Below are positions 16,545 to 24,514 of a stretch of DNA of 64,000 bases, in pieces; the stretch's first letter is position 1, and each line of letters starts with the position of its first letter. The stretch comes from Dolomitihabitans soli. Lineage in GTDB: Bacteria; Actinomycetota; Actinomycetes; Streptosporangiales; Streptosporangiaceae. The DNA lies in assembly GCF_022213955.1 (NCBI RefSeq), contig NZ_JAKNTW010000033.1:1-64000 (forward strand), in the 5' to 3' direction. A model generated the notes under the pieces. The model ran no database searches. It was not told the origin of the DNA and saw only the letters and a program-made list of their open reading frames with translations. A program made the translations under genes and the position numbers.

Positions 16545-17752
16545 CACTGCCAGACCTCCTTGAGAACCCGAAGGACGTTGCCGCCCACGACCTTGGTGAT
16601 CTCGTCGTCGGAGTATCCGTTGCGGACGAGCCACGCGATGATGTTCCAGAAGCACTCGGCCGGGTTCTCCAGGCCGTCGACGTAGGGCACCTTGTCGTAC
16701 GTGGTGCCGGCGTGCGCCTCGGCGATCGACAGCTGCACCGCGAAGGCGTCGTGCAGGCCGACGTGGTCGCCGAAGAGGGTGTCCGGGCCGAAGGCGACGT
16801 GGTCGATGCCGACCAGGTCGACGCAGTAGGTGAAGTGGTCCATCACCGATTCGAGCGAGTGCCGGGGGTGCGCGGGCGACAGGGTGGTGTGCGGCGCGGC
16901 CTCCAGGCCGATGACGCCGCCGCGCTCGGCCGCCGCCTTGATGACCTCGTCGGGCTTCATCCGGTTCGTCGGCCACACCGACCGGGCGCCCGCGTGGGTG
17001 ATCAGGATCGGCTTGGTGGAGTGTCTGATGGTGTCGAGCGAGGTCTGGTCGCCCGAGTGGGAGACGTCGATCGCGATGCCGAGCTTGTTCATCCGGCGCA
17101 CGGCCCGCTCGCCGAACAGCGTCAGCCCGCCGTCGCCGCGCTCCTTGAGGCCGCTGCCCAGGGTGTTGGCCTCGCTGTAGGCGATGCCCATCTGCCGTAC
17201 GCCGAAGCCGTACAGCATGTCGATCCGGTCGACCTCGTTCTCGATCATGGTCGCCGCCTCCAGGGCGAGGACCAGGCCCAGCCGGCCGGTGGTGTGCGCC
17301 CGCTCGACGTCCGCGAGGGTCTCGACCTTGATCACGTAGTCCTGATGGGCGATGTCGGAGAGCCGCATGCCGATGTCGGCGATCACGTCGTTCCACTTCC
17401 AGCCGGCCTGGCTGGTGATGCAGCAGGTGCCGTCCATCAGGTTGTCGAAGACCACCGTCATGCCGGAGCGGGCCAGACCCTCGAAGCCGGTGTGGTGCCG
17501 CGCCGTGCGGTTGTACTCGACGGTCTCCATGATGTCTTCGGGGAAGACCGAGGGATGGTCGTGCAGCGAGATGACCATGCTCTCGGTGAGCAGCTTCCTG
17601 ACGCGGTCCTGCTGCCCGCTGTCGAGCGGCACGCCGTCGTAGGCGGGCACCCGGCCCAGTTCGGGCGCGAGCGTGAACGTCCGGTAATCGGCGCCGGCTT
17701 CCAGATACTCGTAGGAGCGGTAGCCGGTGTACTGCTTGGCGGGCTCGAGCAC
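16544..17752 (-). CDS. M19-family (membrane) dipeptidase
   Basis: 402 residues from a GTG with GAAGGGGG eight bases upstream. M19 enzymes are di-zinc TIM barrels that hydrolyse dipeptides, often with a D-amino acid at the C-terminal side. Visible ligand regions are ISLHDHPSVF (family HxD site, here HDH), LVLALEAAT (bridging Glu), AIDVSHSG and LITHAGARSV (two His) and HVAFGPD (Asp). The HDH reading means the second ligand of the first pair is His rather than Asp. No signal peptide is seen. It is first gene of the minus-strand peptide operon, so imported dipeptides are its probable substrate. Confidence 0.9.
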   Translation of the reverse strand: MLEPAKQYTGYRSYEYLEAGADYRTFTLAPELGRVPAYDGVPLDSGQQDRVRKLLTESMVISLHDHPSVFPEDIMETVEYNRTARHHTGFEGLARSGMTVVFDNLMDGTCCITSQAGWKWNDVIADIGMRLSDIAHQDYVIKVETLADVERAHTTGRLGLVLALEAATMIENEVDRIDMLYGFGVRQMGIAYSEANTLGSGLKERGDGGLTLFGERAVRRMNKLGIAIDVSHSGDQTSLDTIRHSTKPILITHAGARSVWPTNRMKPDEVIKAAAERGGVIGLEAAPHTTLSPAHPRHSLESVMDHFTYCVDLVGIDHVAFGPDTLFGDHVGLHDAFAVQLSIAEAHAGTTYDKVPYVDGLENPAECFWNIIAWLVRNGYSDDEITKVVGGNVLRVLKEVWQ

Positions 17753-17932
17753 GAGCGACGTCCCCCTTCATGGCGGATCGGCCAAGACCCGCACAAAATT
17801 CCACGACTCCGCCGACACCCGGCGAACTGCGGCCAAAGGTTGCCAGAATTCGTCAAATAGGTCAATACTGGAGTTGTTTTCGGGTATAGATCATGGCGTC
17901 TGTGCAAAGTTCCGGCAAAGGAGGCTCCCCGG
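17753..17932. promoter_or_regulatory. Divergent promoter region of the peptide uptake locus
   Basis: The 180 bases between the dipeptidase (minus) and DppD-type ATPase (plus) genes are AT-richer than their surroundings (TCGTCAAATAGGTCAATACT; TTGTTTTCGGGTATAGATCA). TATAGA at 17885 is a plausible -10 for the rightward unit. AAGGAGG (17919) is its ribosome site. No clear palindrome is seen. Confidence 0.5.
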
Positions 17933-18937
17933 ATGACGGTGGGCGAAGCGGCTCTGGAGGTGCGCGACCTCCAGGTGACCTTCACCGGGTCGAAACGGCG
18001 GACGCACGCCGTACGAGGGGTGGATCTGGTCATCAGGCCAGGTGAGACGCTCGCGCTGCTCGGCGAGTCGGGCTCGGGCAAGTCGGTGACGGCCCGCGCG
18101 GTGATGGGCCTGCTGGACCAGCCGGACACCGAGGTCACCATGGGTACGGCGAAGCTCGGCGGGCGCGACCTGCTGGCCATGTCCGCCAAGGAGCGGCGGC
18201 TGCTGCGGGGCAGCGCCATGTCACTCGTCTTCCAGGACGCCCTGTCCGCGCTCAACCCGGTGCTCAGCGTGGGCGACCAGATCGGCGAGCTGTTCCGGGT
18301 GCACCAGGGTCTGTCGCGCAGGCAGGCCAGGGCCCGGTCGGTGGAACTGCTGGAACTGGTCGGCATCCCCGCGCCCGCGGCGCGGGTGCGGGACTACCCG
18401 CACCAGTTCTCCGGCGGCATGCGCCAGCGCATCCTGATCGCGATGGCCGTGGCCCTGGAACCCGGCCTGCTGATCGCCGACGAGCCGACCACCGCGCTGG
18501 ACGTCACCGTGCAGGCACAGATCCTGCGGCTGATCGACCGGCTGCGGCGCGAGCTGGGCACCGCCGTCCTGCTCATCACGCACGACCTCGGCGTGGCGGC
18601 GGAGGTCGCCGACCGGGTGGCCGTGATGTACGCGGGCAGGATCGTGGAAACCTCCCCCGTCGACGACCTCTACGACCGCCCCGCGCACCCCTACACCGAG
18701 GCGCTGCTGGCGGCCATCCCCGACCTCGACCGCCCGGCGGCCGAACTACGGGCCATCCCCGGCGCGCCGCCGGGGCCCGGCGCGGCCGACACGGGCTGCG
18801 CCTTCGCCCCCCGCTGTCCGAGAGCCACCGCCGTCTGCGAGCGCACCCGCCCCGAACTTGTCGCGGTCCCCGGTTCGCCCGCCCGCACCGCCGCCTGCCA
18901 CCATCTCCAGGAGGTGCTCGATGCCGTCCGTACCTGA
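17933..18937 (+). CDS. ABC peptide importer ATPase, DppD/OppD type
   Basis: 334 residues. Walker [10 protein letters not shown]-loop [10 protein letters not shown], signature FSGGMRQR, Walker [13 protein letters not shown] and H-loop ITHDLG are all intact. The C-terminal oligopeptide-transporter extension ([16 protein letters not shown]... [10 protein letters not shown]) carries the Cys motif seen in this subfamily, often an iron-sulfur site. It energises the permeases encoded divergently. The last 17 bases overlap the next ATPase gene. Confidence 0.94.
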   Translation: MTVGEAALEVRDLQVTFTGSKRRTHAVRGVDLVIRPGETLALLGESGSGKSVTARAVMGLLDQPDTEVTMGTAKLGGRDLLAMSAKERRLLRGSAMSLVFQDALSALNPVLSVGDQIGELFRVHQGLSRRQARARSVELLELVGIPAPAARVRDYPHQFSGGMRQRILIAMAVALEPGLLIADEPTTALDVTVQAQILRLIDRLRRELGTAVLLITHDLGVAAEVADRVAVMYAGRIVETSPVDDLYDRPAHPYTEALLAAIPDLDRPAAELRAIPGAPPGPGAADTGCAFAPRCPRATAVCERTRPELVAVPGSPARTAACHHLQEVLDAVRT

Positions 18938-20168
18938 CCCGGAGGCACGCGCCGAGAACCCGGGATCGCGCGCCGCGAACCCGGAGGCACGCGCCGAGAA
19001 CCCGGGATCGCGCGCCGCGAACCCGGAGGCACGCGCCGAGAACCCGGGATCGCGCGCCGCGAACCCGGAGGCACGCGCCGAGAACCCGGGATCGCCCGCC
19101 GCGAACCCGGAGCCACGCGCCGAGAGGCCGGGACCACGTGCCCCGAAGACCGGTTCAACGCAGCCCGCCGAGGGGGCCGGACCGCGCGCCGGGAAGGCCG
19201 AGCCGGTGGTGCTGCGTGCCGAGAACCTGCACAAGACCTACGGGAGCGGGATCTTCGGCAGGGGCGGCGGCGTGCACGCCGTGGACGGGGTCAGCCTGGA
19301 GCTGCGCGCGGGGGAGACGCTCGGCATCGTCGGCGAGTCCGGTTGCGGCAAGTCGACCCTGGCCCGCATGCTGGTCGGCCTGGAACGGCCCGACAGCGGC
19401 GAGGTGACCTTCCACGGCCGCCCGTTCGCCAGGGGACGCAGGGCTCCCGCGCCCGCGGTGCGCCGCCGGGTGCAGATGGTCTTCCAGGACCCGATGACCT
19501 CGCTCAACCCCCGGATGACCGTCCTCGACATCGTCGCCGAGCCGCTCGACGTGCACCGTCTCGCCGCCGGCCGGGCGCAGCGCCGCGACCGCGTCGGCGA
19601 GCTGCTCGACCTCGTCGGCCTCGCGCCCGAGCTGATGCACCGGTTCCCGCACGAGTTCTCCGGCGGGCAGCGCCAGCGGATCGGGATCGCCAGGGCGCTC
19701 GCCACCGACCCCGAGGTGATCGTCTGCGACGAGCCGGTCTCCGCGCTCGACATGTCCGTGCAGGCCCAGGTGGTCAACCTGCTCGCCGGCCTGCAGCGGC
19801 GGCTCGGCGTGGCACTCGTCTTCATCGCCCACGACCTCGCCGTCGTCAGGCACGTCTCGCACCGCGTCGGTGTGATGTATCTGGGACGCCTCGCCGAGCT
19901 GGGCCCCGCGGCCGAGGTGTACGGCTCGCCGGCGCACCCCTACACCAAGGCGCTGCTGTCGGCCGCTCCGGTGCCGCGCCCGCAGGCCAGGGACCGGACG
20001 CGGATCATCCTGGCCGGCGACCCGCCCAGTCCGGTGGACCCGCCCTCGGGCTGCCGCTTCAGGACCCGCTGCTGGAAGGCGGCGGACGTGTGCGCCGGGC
20101 ACGCTCCTCCGCTGGAAGGCGCGGCGGCACATCTGGCGGCCTGCTACTTTCCCGAGGCCGGCCGCTGA
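18921..20168 (+). CDS. ABC peptide importer ATPase, DppF/OppF type, with a repeat-expanded N-terminus
   Basis: 415 residues from the ATG at 18921, chosen for CAGGAGGTG eight bases upstream. The first 95 residues are not part of the family: they hold a 14-residue repeat (EARAENPGSRAANP) in four near-identical copies and a degenerate fifth. The ATPase proper starts at VVLRAENLHKTYG. Walker A GESGCGKS, Q-loop FQDPMTSLNP, signature FSGGQRQR, Walker B VIVCDEPVSALD and H-loop IAHDLA are intact, with the usual C-terminal AHPYTKALLSAAP and Cys motif. It works with the DppD-type ATPase. The extension is probably disordered and its effect is unknown. Confidence 0.92.
   Translation: MPSVPDPEARAENPGSRAANPEARAENPGSRAANPEARAENPGSRAANPEARAENPGSPAANPEPRAERPGPRAPKTGSTQPAEGAGPRAGKAEPVVLRAENLHKTYGSGIFGRGGGVHAVDGVSLELRAGETLGIVGESGCGKSTLARMLVGLERPDSGEVTFHGRPFARGRRAPAPAVRRRVQMVFQDPMTSLNPRMTVLDIVAEPLDVHRLAAGRAQRRDRVGELLDLVGLAPELMHRFPHEFSGGQRQRIGIARALATDPEVIVCDEPVSALDMSVQAQVVNLLAGLQRRLGVALVFIAHDLAVVRHVSHRVGVMYLGRLAELGPAAEVYGSPAHPYTKALLSAAPVPRPQARDRTRIILAGDPPSPVDPPSGCRFRTRCWKAADVCAGHAPPLEGAAAHLAACYFPEAGR
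18942..19145 (+). repeat. 42-bp coding tandem repeat, four copies plus a degenerate fifth
   Basis: Units begin at 18942, 18984, 19026 and 19068. The first three are identical and the fourth differs by one base. A fifth, diverged unit starts at 19110. The period is a multiple of three, so copy number can change without a frameshift. Near-identity of the copies implies recent expansion or ongoing homogenisation. Confidence 0.95.
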
Positions 20169-20171
20169 TCC

Positions 20172-20345
20172 TCAGGCGGCGGACGTGGGGCCGCTCGTGC
20201 GCGGGAAGCGGATGATGTTCCGGCCGGCCCAGGCCCGCAGGTCGACGACCGTGGCGTCTACGGCACGACGGCGTCGGTGCGCCGTCCTGATGTCACGGAT
20301 CTTGTGCCGTGCCACGATGGGCGGTAGCACCACAAGTCTCTTCAT
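20172..20345 (-). CDS. Small basic ORF of unknown function, 57 residues
   Basis: Opens MKRLVVLPPIVARHKIRDIR and includes DATVVDLRAWAGRNIIRFP. The ribosome site is weak (GGGGG). It is not recognised. Its middle shares an ATxxxDLRxxAGR-like pattern with the 33-residue ORF just upstream on the same strand, which is the main reason to list it. It is convergent with the DppF-type ATPase gene. Confidence 0.35.
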   Translation of the reverse strand: MKRLVVLPPIVARHKIRDIRTAHRRRRAVDATVVDLRAWAGRNIIRFPRTSGPTSAA

Positions 20346-20414
20346 CGAAGCCCCCCGGCGTGATGTTTTTGTTACCTAATAAGTATCGATCATCCCGTAA
20401 AACCGCTGTAAAGA

Positions 20415-20516
20415 TCAGTAGGGGAGCGGGCGGCCCGCGGGCGAGCGCAGGTCGAGCTCCAGCGTGGCGGCGGTGCGCTTGCCAGCCTGTGGCCTGGCGA
20501 TCCTGATACGTCGCAT
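20415..20516 (-). CDS. Small ORF of unknown function, 33 residues
   Basis: Begins MRRIRIARPQAGKR and ends LDLRSPAGRPLPY, with GGGAGA seven bases before the ATG. It is very basic at the start and proline-rich at the end. The AATLELDLRSPAGR stretch resembles DATVVDLRAWAGR in the neighbouring 57-residue ORF. It could be a leader, a bioactive peptide or chance. Confidence 0.35.
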   Translation of the reverse strand: MRRIRIARPQAGKRTAATLELDLRSPAGRPLPY

Positions 20517-20638
20517 GACATGTCTCCCTGGTCTATCTCCCTCGTCTGAACCGACCATCCTCCTTCGCGCTTGACATCGGGTTGGCAGACGCTTGCAGCG
20601 CGCCCCGGCCGGCGTGTCCTTGAACAGCCCGGATGAGT

Positions 20639-20827
20639 TCAGGCAGGTCCTCCAGGCCCGAGCCTGGCCGTGCACGCCTCGGCCGCGAGGGACGCGCGGC
20701 CGAGTCTGAACCCCGCGTCCTGCACCACGTCCTCGGCCATGCTGCCGGGCGACCCGTGGGCGACGCCCACCAGACGTGGCCTGATCGCCTCGAACGTCGC
20801 GGCGAGACCGTCGTCGTCATCGTTCAC
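20639..20827 (-). pseudogene. Truncated ECF sigma factor (region 2 only)
   Basis: From a GTG at 20827 the frame reads NDDDDGLAATFEAIRPRLVGVAHG, then SPGSMAEDVVQDAGFRL. This is recognisably sigma region 2 of an ECF factor (FEALRPRL...GS..EAEDVVQDAWLR), with a shortened core helix. Region 4, which recognises -35 elements, is absent, and the rest of the frame is not sigma-like. I infer a decayed gene. It is divergent from the kinase gene whose promoter looks ECF-type. Confidence 0.6.
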
Positions 20828-20877
20828 ACATTCAGGACGGTTCACGCTCCGAGTTTGTGACATCCGCCAGACCGGCC

Positions 20878-20905
20878 AAACTTTGACCCCGGGGCGTGCG
20901 TCCAA
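20878..20905 (+). promoter_or_regulatory. ECF-sigma-type promoter of the first kinase gene
   Basis: AAACTT (20878) and GTCCAA (20900) are separated by 16 bases, close to the sigma-E-class pattern GAACTT-N16-GTCTAA. The second kinase gene has the same pair at the same spacing. The surrounding block GCGTCCAACAyCCCG is also conserved between the two genes. Confidence 0.55.
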
Positions 20906-20935
20906 CATCCCGTCGGCCATTCATGGAGGAGCATT

Positions 20936-23900
20936 GTGCGGTCATTGATCGACGGAGATCCGCAGCGTATCGGGGACTACTGGGTCGCCGGGCGGCTCGG
21001 CTCGGGCGGTCAGGGAGTCGTCTACGACGCCTACGACCTCGAAGGCCGCCGGGTGGCGCTCAAGGTGCTGCACTCCTCCGGCGATCCCGGCACGCGCGAC
21101 CAGTTCGGCCGGGAGGCCACGGCCGCCAGGCGGGTCGCGTCGTTCTGCACCGCGAAGGTGCTCGCCGCCGACCTCGACGGGCGCAGGCCGTACATCGTCT
21201 CCGAGTACGTCGGCGGGCCGAGTCTGCGGCGGGCCGTGCTGGACGGGCGGCGGTTCGCCGGCGACGACCTGCACCGGCTGGCCACCGCGGTGGCGACCGC
21301 GCTGACCGCGATCCACGACTCCGGCGTCGTCCACCGGGACCTCAAGCCCGACAACGTGCTGCTCAGCCCGGACGGGCCGCGAGTGATCGACTTCGGCATC
21401 GCCAGGACCGCCGACATGTCGCTGACCGCCACCGGGCAGGTCGCGGGCACCCCCACCTACATGCCTCCCGAGGTCTTCACCGGGCAACGCGCGGGAACCC
21501 CGGCGGACGTCTTCGCCTGGGGCGCCGTCATGGTCTTCGCCGCCACCGGACAGGACCCGTTCACCGCCGACAACCTGGGCGGCGTCATGCACCGGGTGCT
21601 CTCCCACGAGCCCGACCTGGGCGCGCTGCCGGCACAGCTGAGGCCGTTGGTGGAGTCGGCGCTGGCCAAGGACCCCACGGTCCGCCCGGCCGCCAGGGAC
21701 CTGCTGCTCGCCCTGGTGAGCGGGGACGGCGGCGACGTCGGGGGCCTGCTCGCGAAGGGCAGCCGCGCGGCCAGGGGCGTCCACGTGCCGGCGACGGGCG
21801 ACCCGGCGCTCGGCACGCTCGCCGAGGACGCCTACGGCGCGCTGGCCCCGGAGGAGCGGCGGTTCGCCGCCGAGGTGTTCCTGCGACTGGTCGCGGTGGG
21901 CGAGGACGGCACCGAGACGGGCAGGTGGGCCGCGAAGGAGGAGTTCCTCGACGGCCGGCCCGAGCAGGAGGCCGCCGCCGTCGAGCGGATCCTGCGGGTG
22001 TTCTCCTACCTGCTCACGGTGAAGGACGAACAGGTGGCGCTGTCCCGCCCCGCGCTGCTCCGCGCCTGGCCGCGCCTGCGGCTCTGGGTGGACGCGGAGC
22101 GGGACGGCCTCGCCGTACTGGGTGCGATCACCACGGCGGCGCGGCACTGGGTGGGCAACGGGCGCAGGGACGGCGACCTGCTGCAGGGCAGCCGCCTGGA
22201 CCTCGCCCTGCGCTGGGCCGCCACCGGCCGGCGCAACCTGACCCTCAGCAGGCTGGAGCGCGACTTCCTGAACGCGGGCACCGCCCTGACCCGCCGCAGG
22301 GGGCGCCGGCGGCGGCTCCTCACGCTCTCGATGGCCGTGCTGCTCGTCCTCTCGCTGGCGGGCGGCGGCCTGTCCCTCTACCAGACCGACCGGGTGGGCC
22401 GGCAGCGCGACCAGGCCAGGGGCACCGAGGCCGCGCACACCGCCGACTCCCTGCGCGGCACCGACCCCGTCGCCGCGATGCTGCTGAGCGTGGCGGGCTG
22501 GCGGCTCGCGCCGGGGTACGACTCCAGGTCCAGCATGATGTCCTCGCTCTACCAGCCCGAGACGGCGGTCTTCCGCCAGCCGCCGTCGAAGGGCATCGCC
22601 GTACGGGCCGCGGGTGTGGGCGGCAGGGTCCTGGCGGGGGTGGGCGAGGACGGCGTGCAGGTCTACGACGTGCCGTCGGGGAAGCGGACCGCGGCCTGGG
22701 ACTGGCCCCCCGGCGTGGGCCGGTTCGTGCTGAGCGCCGCCCTCAGCCCGAGCGGCGACCTGCTCGCGGTGGTCACCGACCAGCGGGTCAGCGTGTGGGG
22801 GACCCGCGACGGCAGGCCACGCGGGCACCAGTCGCTCGGCCAGGGCGGCCCGACGCCCGTGGTGTCCTTCGGCGACCACGAGTCGACGCTGGTGGTGACC
22901 CAGGGCGGCGACGCCGTGCTGGTGTGGGACGTCGTCGCGGGCAAGACGCACGGCGCGGACTGGGACGGCGTCCAGAACCTCGCGATCTCCCGCTCGGGCG
23001 CGCTCGGCGCGGCGGCCGGGAACGACGGCGTCGTCGTGCGGCGTCTCCCCTCGGGCGCCGCGGACGGGCGCTTCCCCGCGAACTGCGGCGGGAACACCAA
23101 CGTCGTCGCCTTCAGCCCCGACAACCGCACCCTGGCCTGCGGTGGCCAGGACATCGCGCTGTGGGACACGGCCACCGGCCGGCGCCGCCCCCTGCACCCC
23201 GACAACGGCAACTGGTGGTGGCAGCCCGACGCCTCGACCGCGGAACTGGACCGCGCGGTGACCTCCGGTCTGCGGTTCAGCCCGGACGGCAGCCTGATCG
23301 CGGGCTTCGCCGGCGACACCGTCAGGGTCTGGCGGATCTCCGACAACGCGGAGATCCTGCACTACCGGGCGGAAGGCCCGGTCGACGACCTGTGGGTCGA
23401 CTCGGCGGCGGGCCGCCTCCGCTACCTCCTCGACGACACGGTGGTCACCATCGACCTGGGGCCGCGGATCACCACCACGACCCTGCCCGACGTCTTCAGG
23501 GTGGCGTTCAGCCCGGACGGGCGGTGGCTCGCGGTCGAGGGGCGAACGTCGGAGATCCGGCTGTGGGACGTACGGCGGCGCCGGTTCGCCGGCACGCTGC
23601 CGGGCGTCAGGGAGACGGGGGAGCGCGCCGTCTTCGACAGGACCGGCACCACCATGGCGACCATGAAGTCCTCCGACCGGGTGCGCGGGTGGGACGTCGC
23701 GACCCGCAAGCAACTGTGGAGTTACCGAATCCCCAAGAACTACTACGTCGAGTCGATGGTCTTCAGTCCCGACGGCAGGACCCTGGCGGCGTCCATGGTC
23801 GACTACCCGCCCACCGACAGCCGGCTGAGGGTGTGGGACGCGCGGACCGGCAGGACCGTGCGCGACCTTGAGCTGGAGACCTCGCTCGGCAAGATCGCGT

Positions 23901-24451
23901 TCACCGCCGACGGTCGCTCCCTGGTCTCCTCGACGGGGCGGATCGTCGATGTGCTGACCGGCAAACCGTCCGCGCGCGGCGTCAACGTCGCGGACAGCGA
24001 CGTGTTCGCGGTCAGCCCGCGCGGGCCGCTGATGGCCGTCGGCGGCGAGGCGGGGCGCGTCGCGCTGTGGGACGCCGGGGAGCAGGCGCCGCGTCCCCCC
24101 GTCATGCACGGCCTGACCAGCCGACTGTCGGCCTTCGTCTTCACTCCGGACGGCGGCGTCCTGGCCGGCGTCCACGACGAGCCGGCCGCCGTGCAGTTCT
24201 GGGACACCGGAGCCAGACGCCGCCTCGGGACGCCGGTGCCGCTCGGCACGGACTTCGTCCTCACCCAGGGCTTCGGCGCGGACGGCGGCACCTTCTACGC
24301 CGCCGACGGGAACGGCGTCGTCTACGAGATGCCCATCGCGCCCGAGCGGGTCGCCGACGCGGTGTGCGAACGCGCCGGGCGGACGCTGACCGAATCTGAG
24401 TGGTCCAAGTATCTCCCTGATGTTCCTTATCGAGAGGTGTGTGCCCAATGA
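20936..24451 (+). CDS. Membrane Ser/Thr kinase with winged-helix segment and C-terminal WD40-type propeller
   Basis: 1171 residues from a GTG with TGGAGGA upstream. The kinase is at about 14-270: glycine loop LGSGGQGVV (21-29), Lys43, HRDLKPDN (Asp135), DFG 152-154 and GTPTYMPPEV, so it should be active. Residues about 285-455 (AEDAYGALAPEERRFAAEVFLRLVAV... LLRAWPRLRLWVDAERDGL) are the winged-helix part normally found after the NTPase of nSTAND/WD40 proteins. One membrane segment is at about 462-484. The rest is WD40-type repeats with FSPDG and VWD signatures (to about 1140). The kinase is inside and the propeller outside if the topology is standard. It is paralogous to the next gene. The ligand and targets are unknown. 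Confidence 0.9.
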   Translation: MRSLIDGDPQRIGDYWVAGRLGSGGQGVVYDAYDLEGRRVALKVLHSSGDPGTRDQFGREATAARRVASFCTAKVLAADLDGRRPYIVSEYVGGPSLRRAVLDGRRFAGDDLHRLATAVATALTAIHDSGVVHRDLKPDNVLLSPDGPRVIDFGIARTADMSLTATGQVAGTPTYMPPEVFTGQRAGTPADVFAWGAVMVFAATGQDPFTADNLGGVMHRVLSHEPDLGALPAQLRPLVESALAKDPTVRPAARDLLLALVSGDGGDVGGLLAKGSRAARGVHVPATGDPALGTLAEDAYGALAPEERRFAAEVFLRLVAVGEDGTETGRWAAKEEFLDGRPEQEAAAVERILRVFSYLLTVKDEQVALSRPALLRAWPRLRLWVDAERDGLAVLGAITTAARHWVGNGRRDGDLLQGSRLDLALRWAATGRRNLTLSRLERDFLNAGTALTRRRGRRRRLLTLSMAVLLVLSLAGGGLSLYQTDRVGRQRDQARGTEAAHTADSLRGTDPVAAMLLSVAGWRLAPGYDSRSSMMSSLYQPETAVFRQPPSKGIAVRAAGVGGRVLAGVGEDGVQVYDVPSGKRTAAWDWPPGVGRFVLSAALSPSGDLLAVVTDQRVSVWGTRDGRPRGHQSLGQGGPTPVVSFGDHESTLVVTQGGDAVLVWDVVAGKTHGADWDGVQNLAISRSGALGAAAGNDGVVVRRLPSGAADGRFPANCGGNTNVVAFSPDNRTLACGGQDIALWDTATGRRRPLHPDNGNWWWQPDASTAELDRAVTSGLRFSPDGSLIAGFAGDTVRVWRISDNAEILHYRAEGPVDDLWVDSAAGRLRYLLDDTVVTIDLGPRITTTTLPDVFRVAFSPDGRWLAVEGRTSEIRLWDVRRRRFAGTLPGVRETGERAVFDRTGTTMATMKSSDRVRGWDVATRKQLWSYRIPKNYYVESMVFSPDGRTLAASMVDYPPTDSRLRVWDARTGRTVRDLELETSLGKIAFTADGRSLVSSTGRIVDVLTGKPSARGVNVADSDVFAVSPRGPLMAVGGEAGRVALWDAGEQAPRPPVMHGLTSRLSAFVFTPDGGVLAGVHDEPAAVQFWDTGARRRLGTPVPLGTDFVLTQGFGADGGTFYAADGNGVVYEMPIAPERVADAVCERAGRTLTESEWSKYLPDVPYREVCAQ

Positions 24452-24454
24452 CGA

Positions 24455-24482
24455 GAACTTTGTGGTCATAGTCGGCGTCCAA
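24455..24482 (+). promoter_or_regulatory. ECF-sigma-type promoter of the second kinase gene
   Basis: GAACTT (24455) and GTCCAA (24477) are separated by 16 bases, matching the first kinase promoter in both hexamers and spacing. It lies immediately after the first kinase stop, so the second gene probably has its own start site rather than depending on read-through. Confidence 0.6.
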
Positions 24483-24514
24483 CACCCCGACGACCGACGC
24501 CTGGGGGATGACCG

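Noticed and set aside
14205-16685. 826-codon plus-strand frame opposite the peptide importer genes
   Set aside because: Antisense shadow; the opposite strand carries clear permease and binding-protein families.
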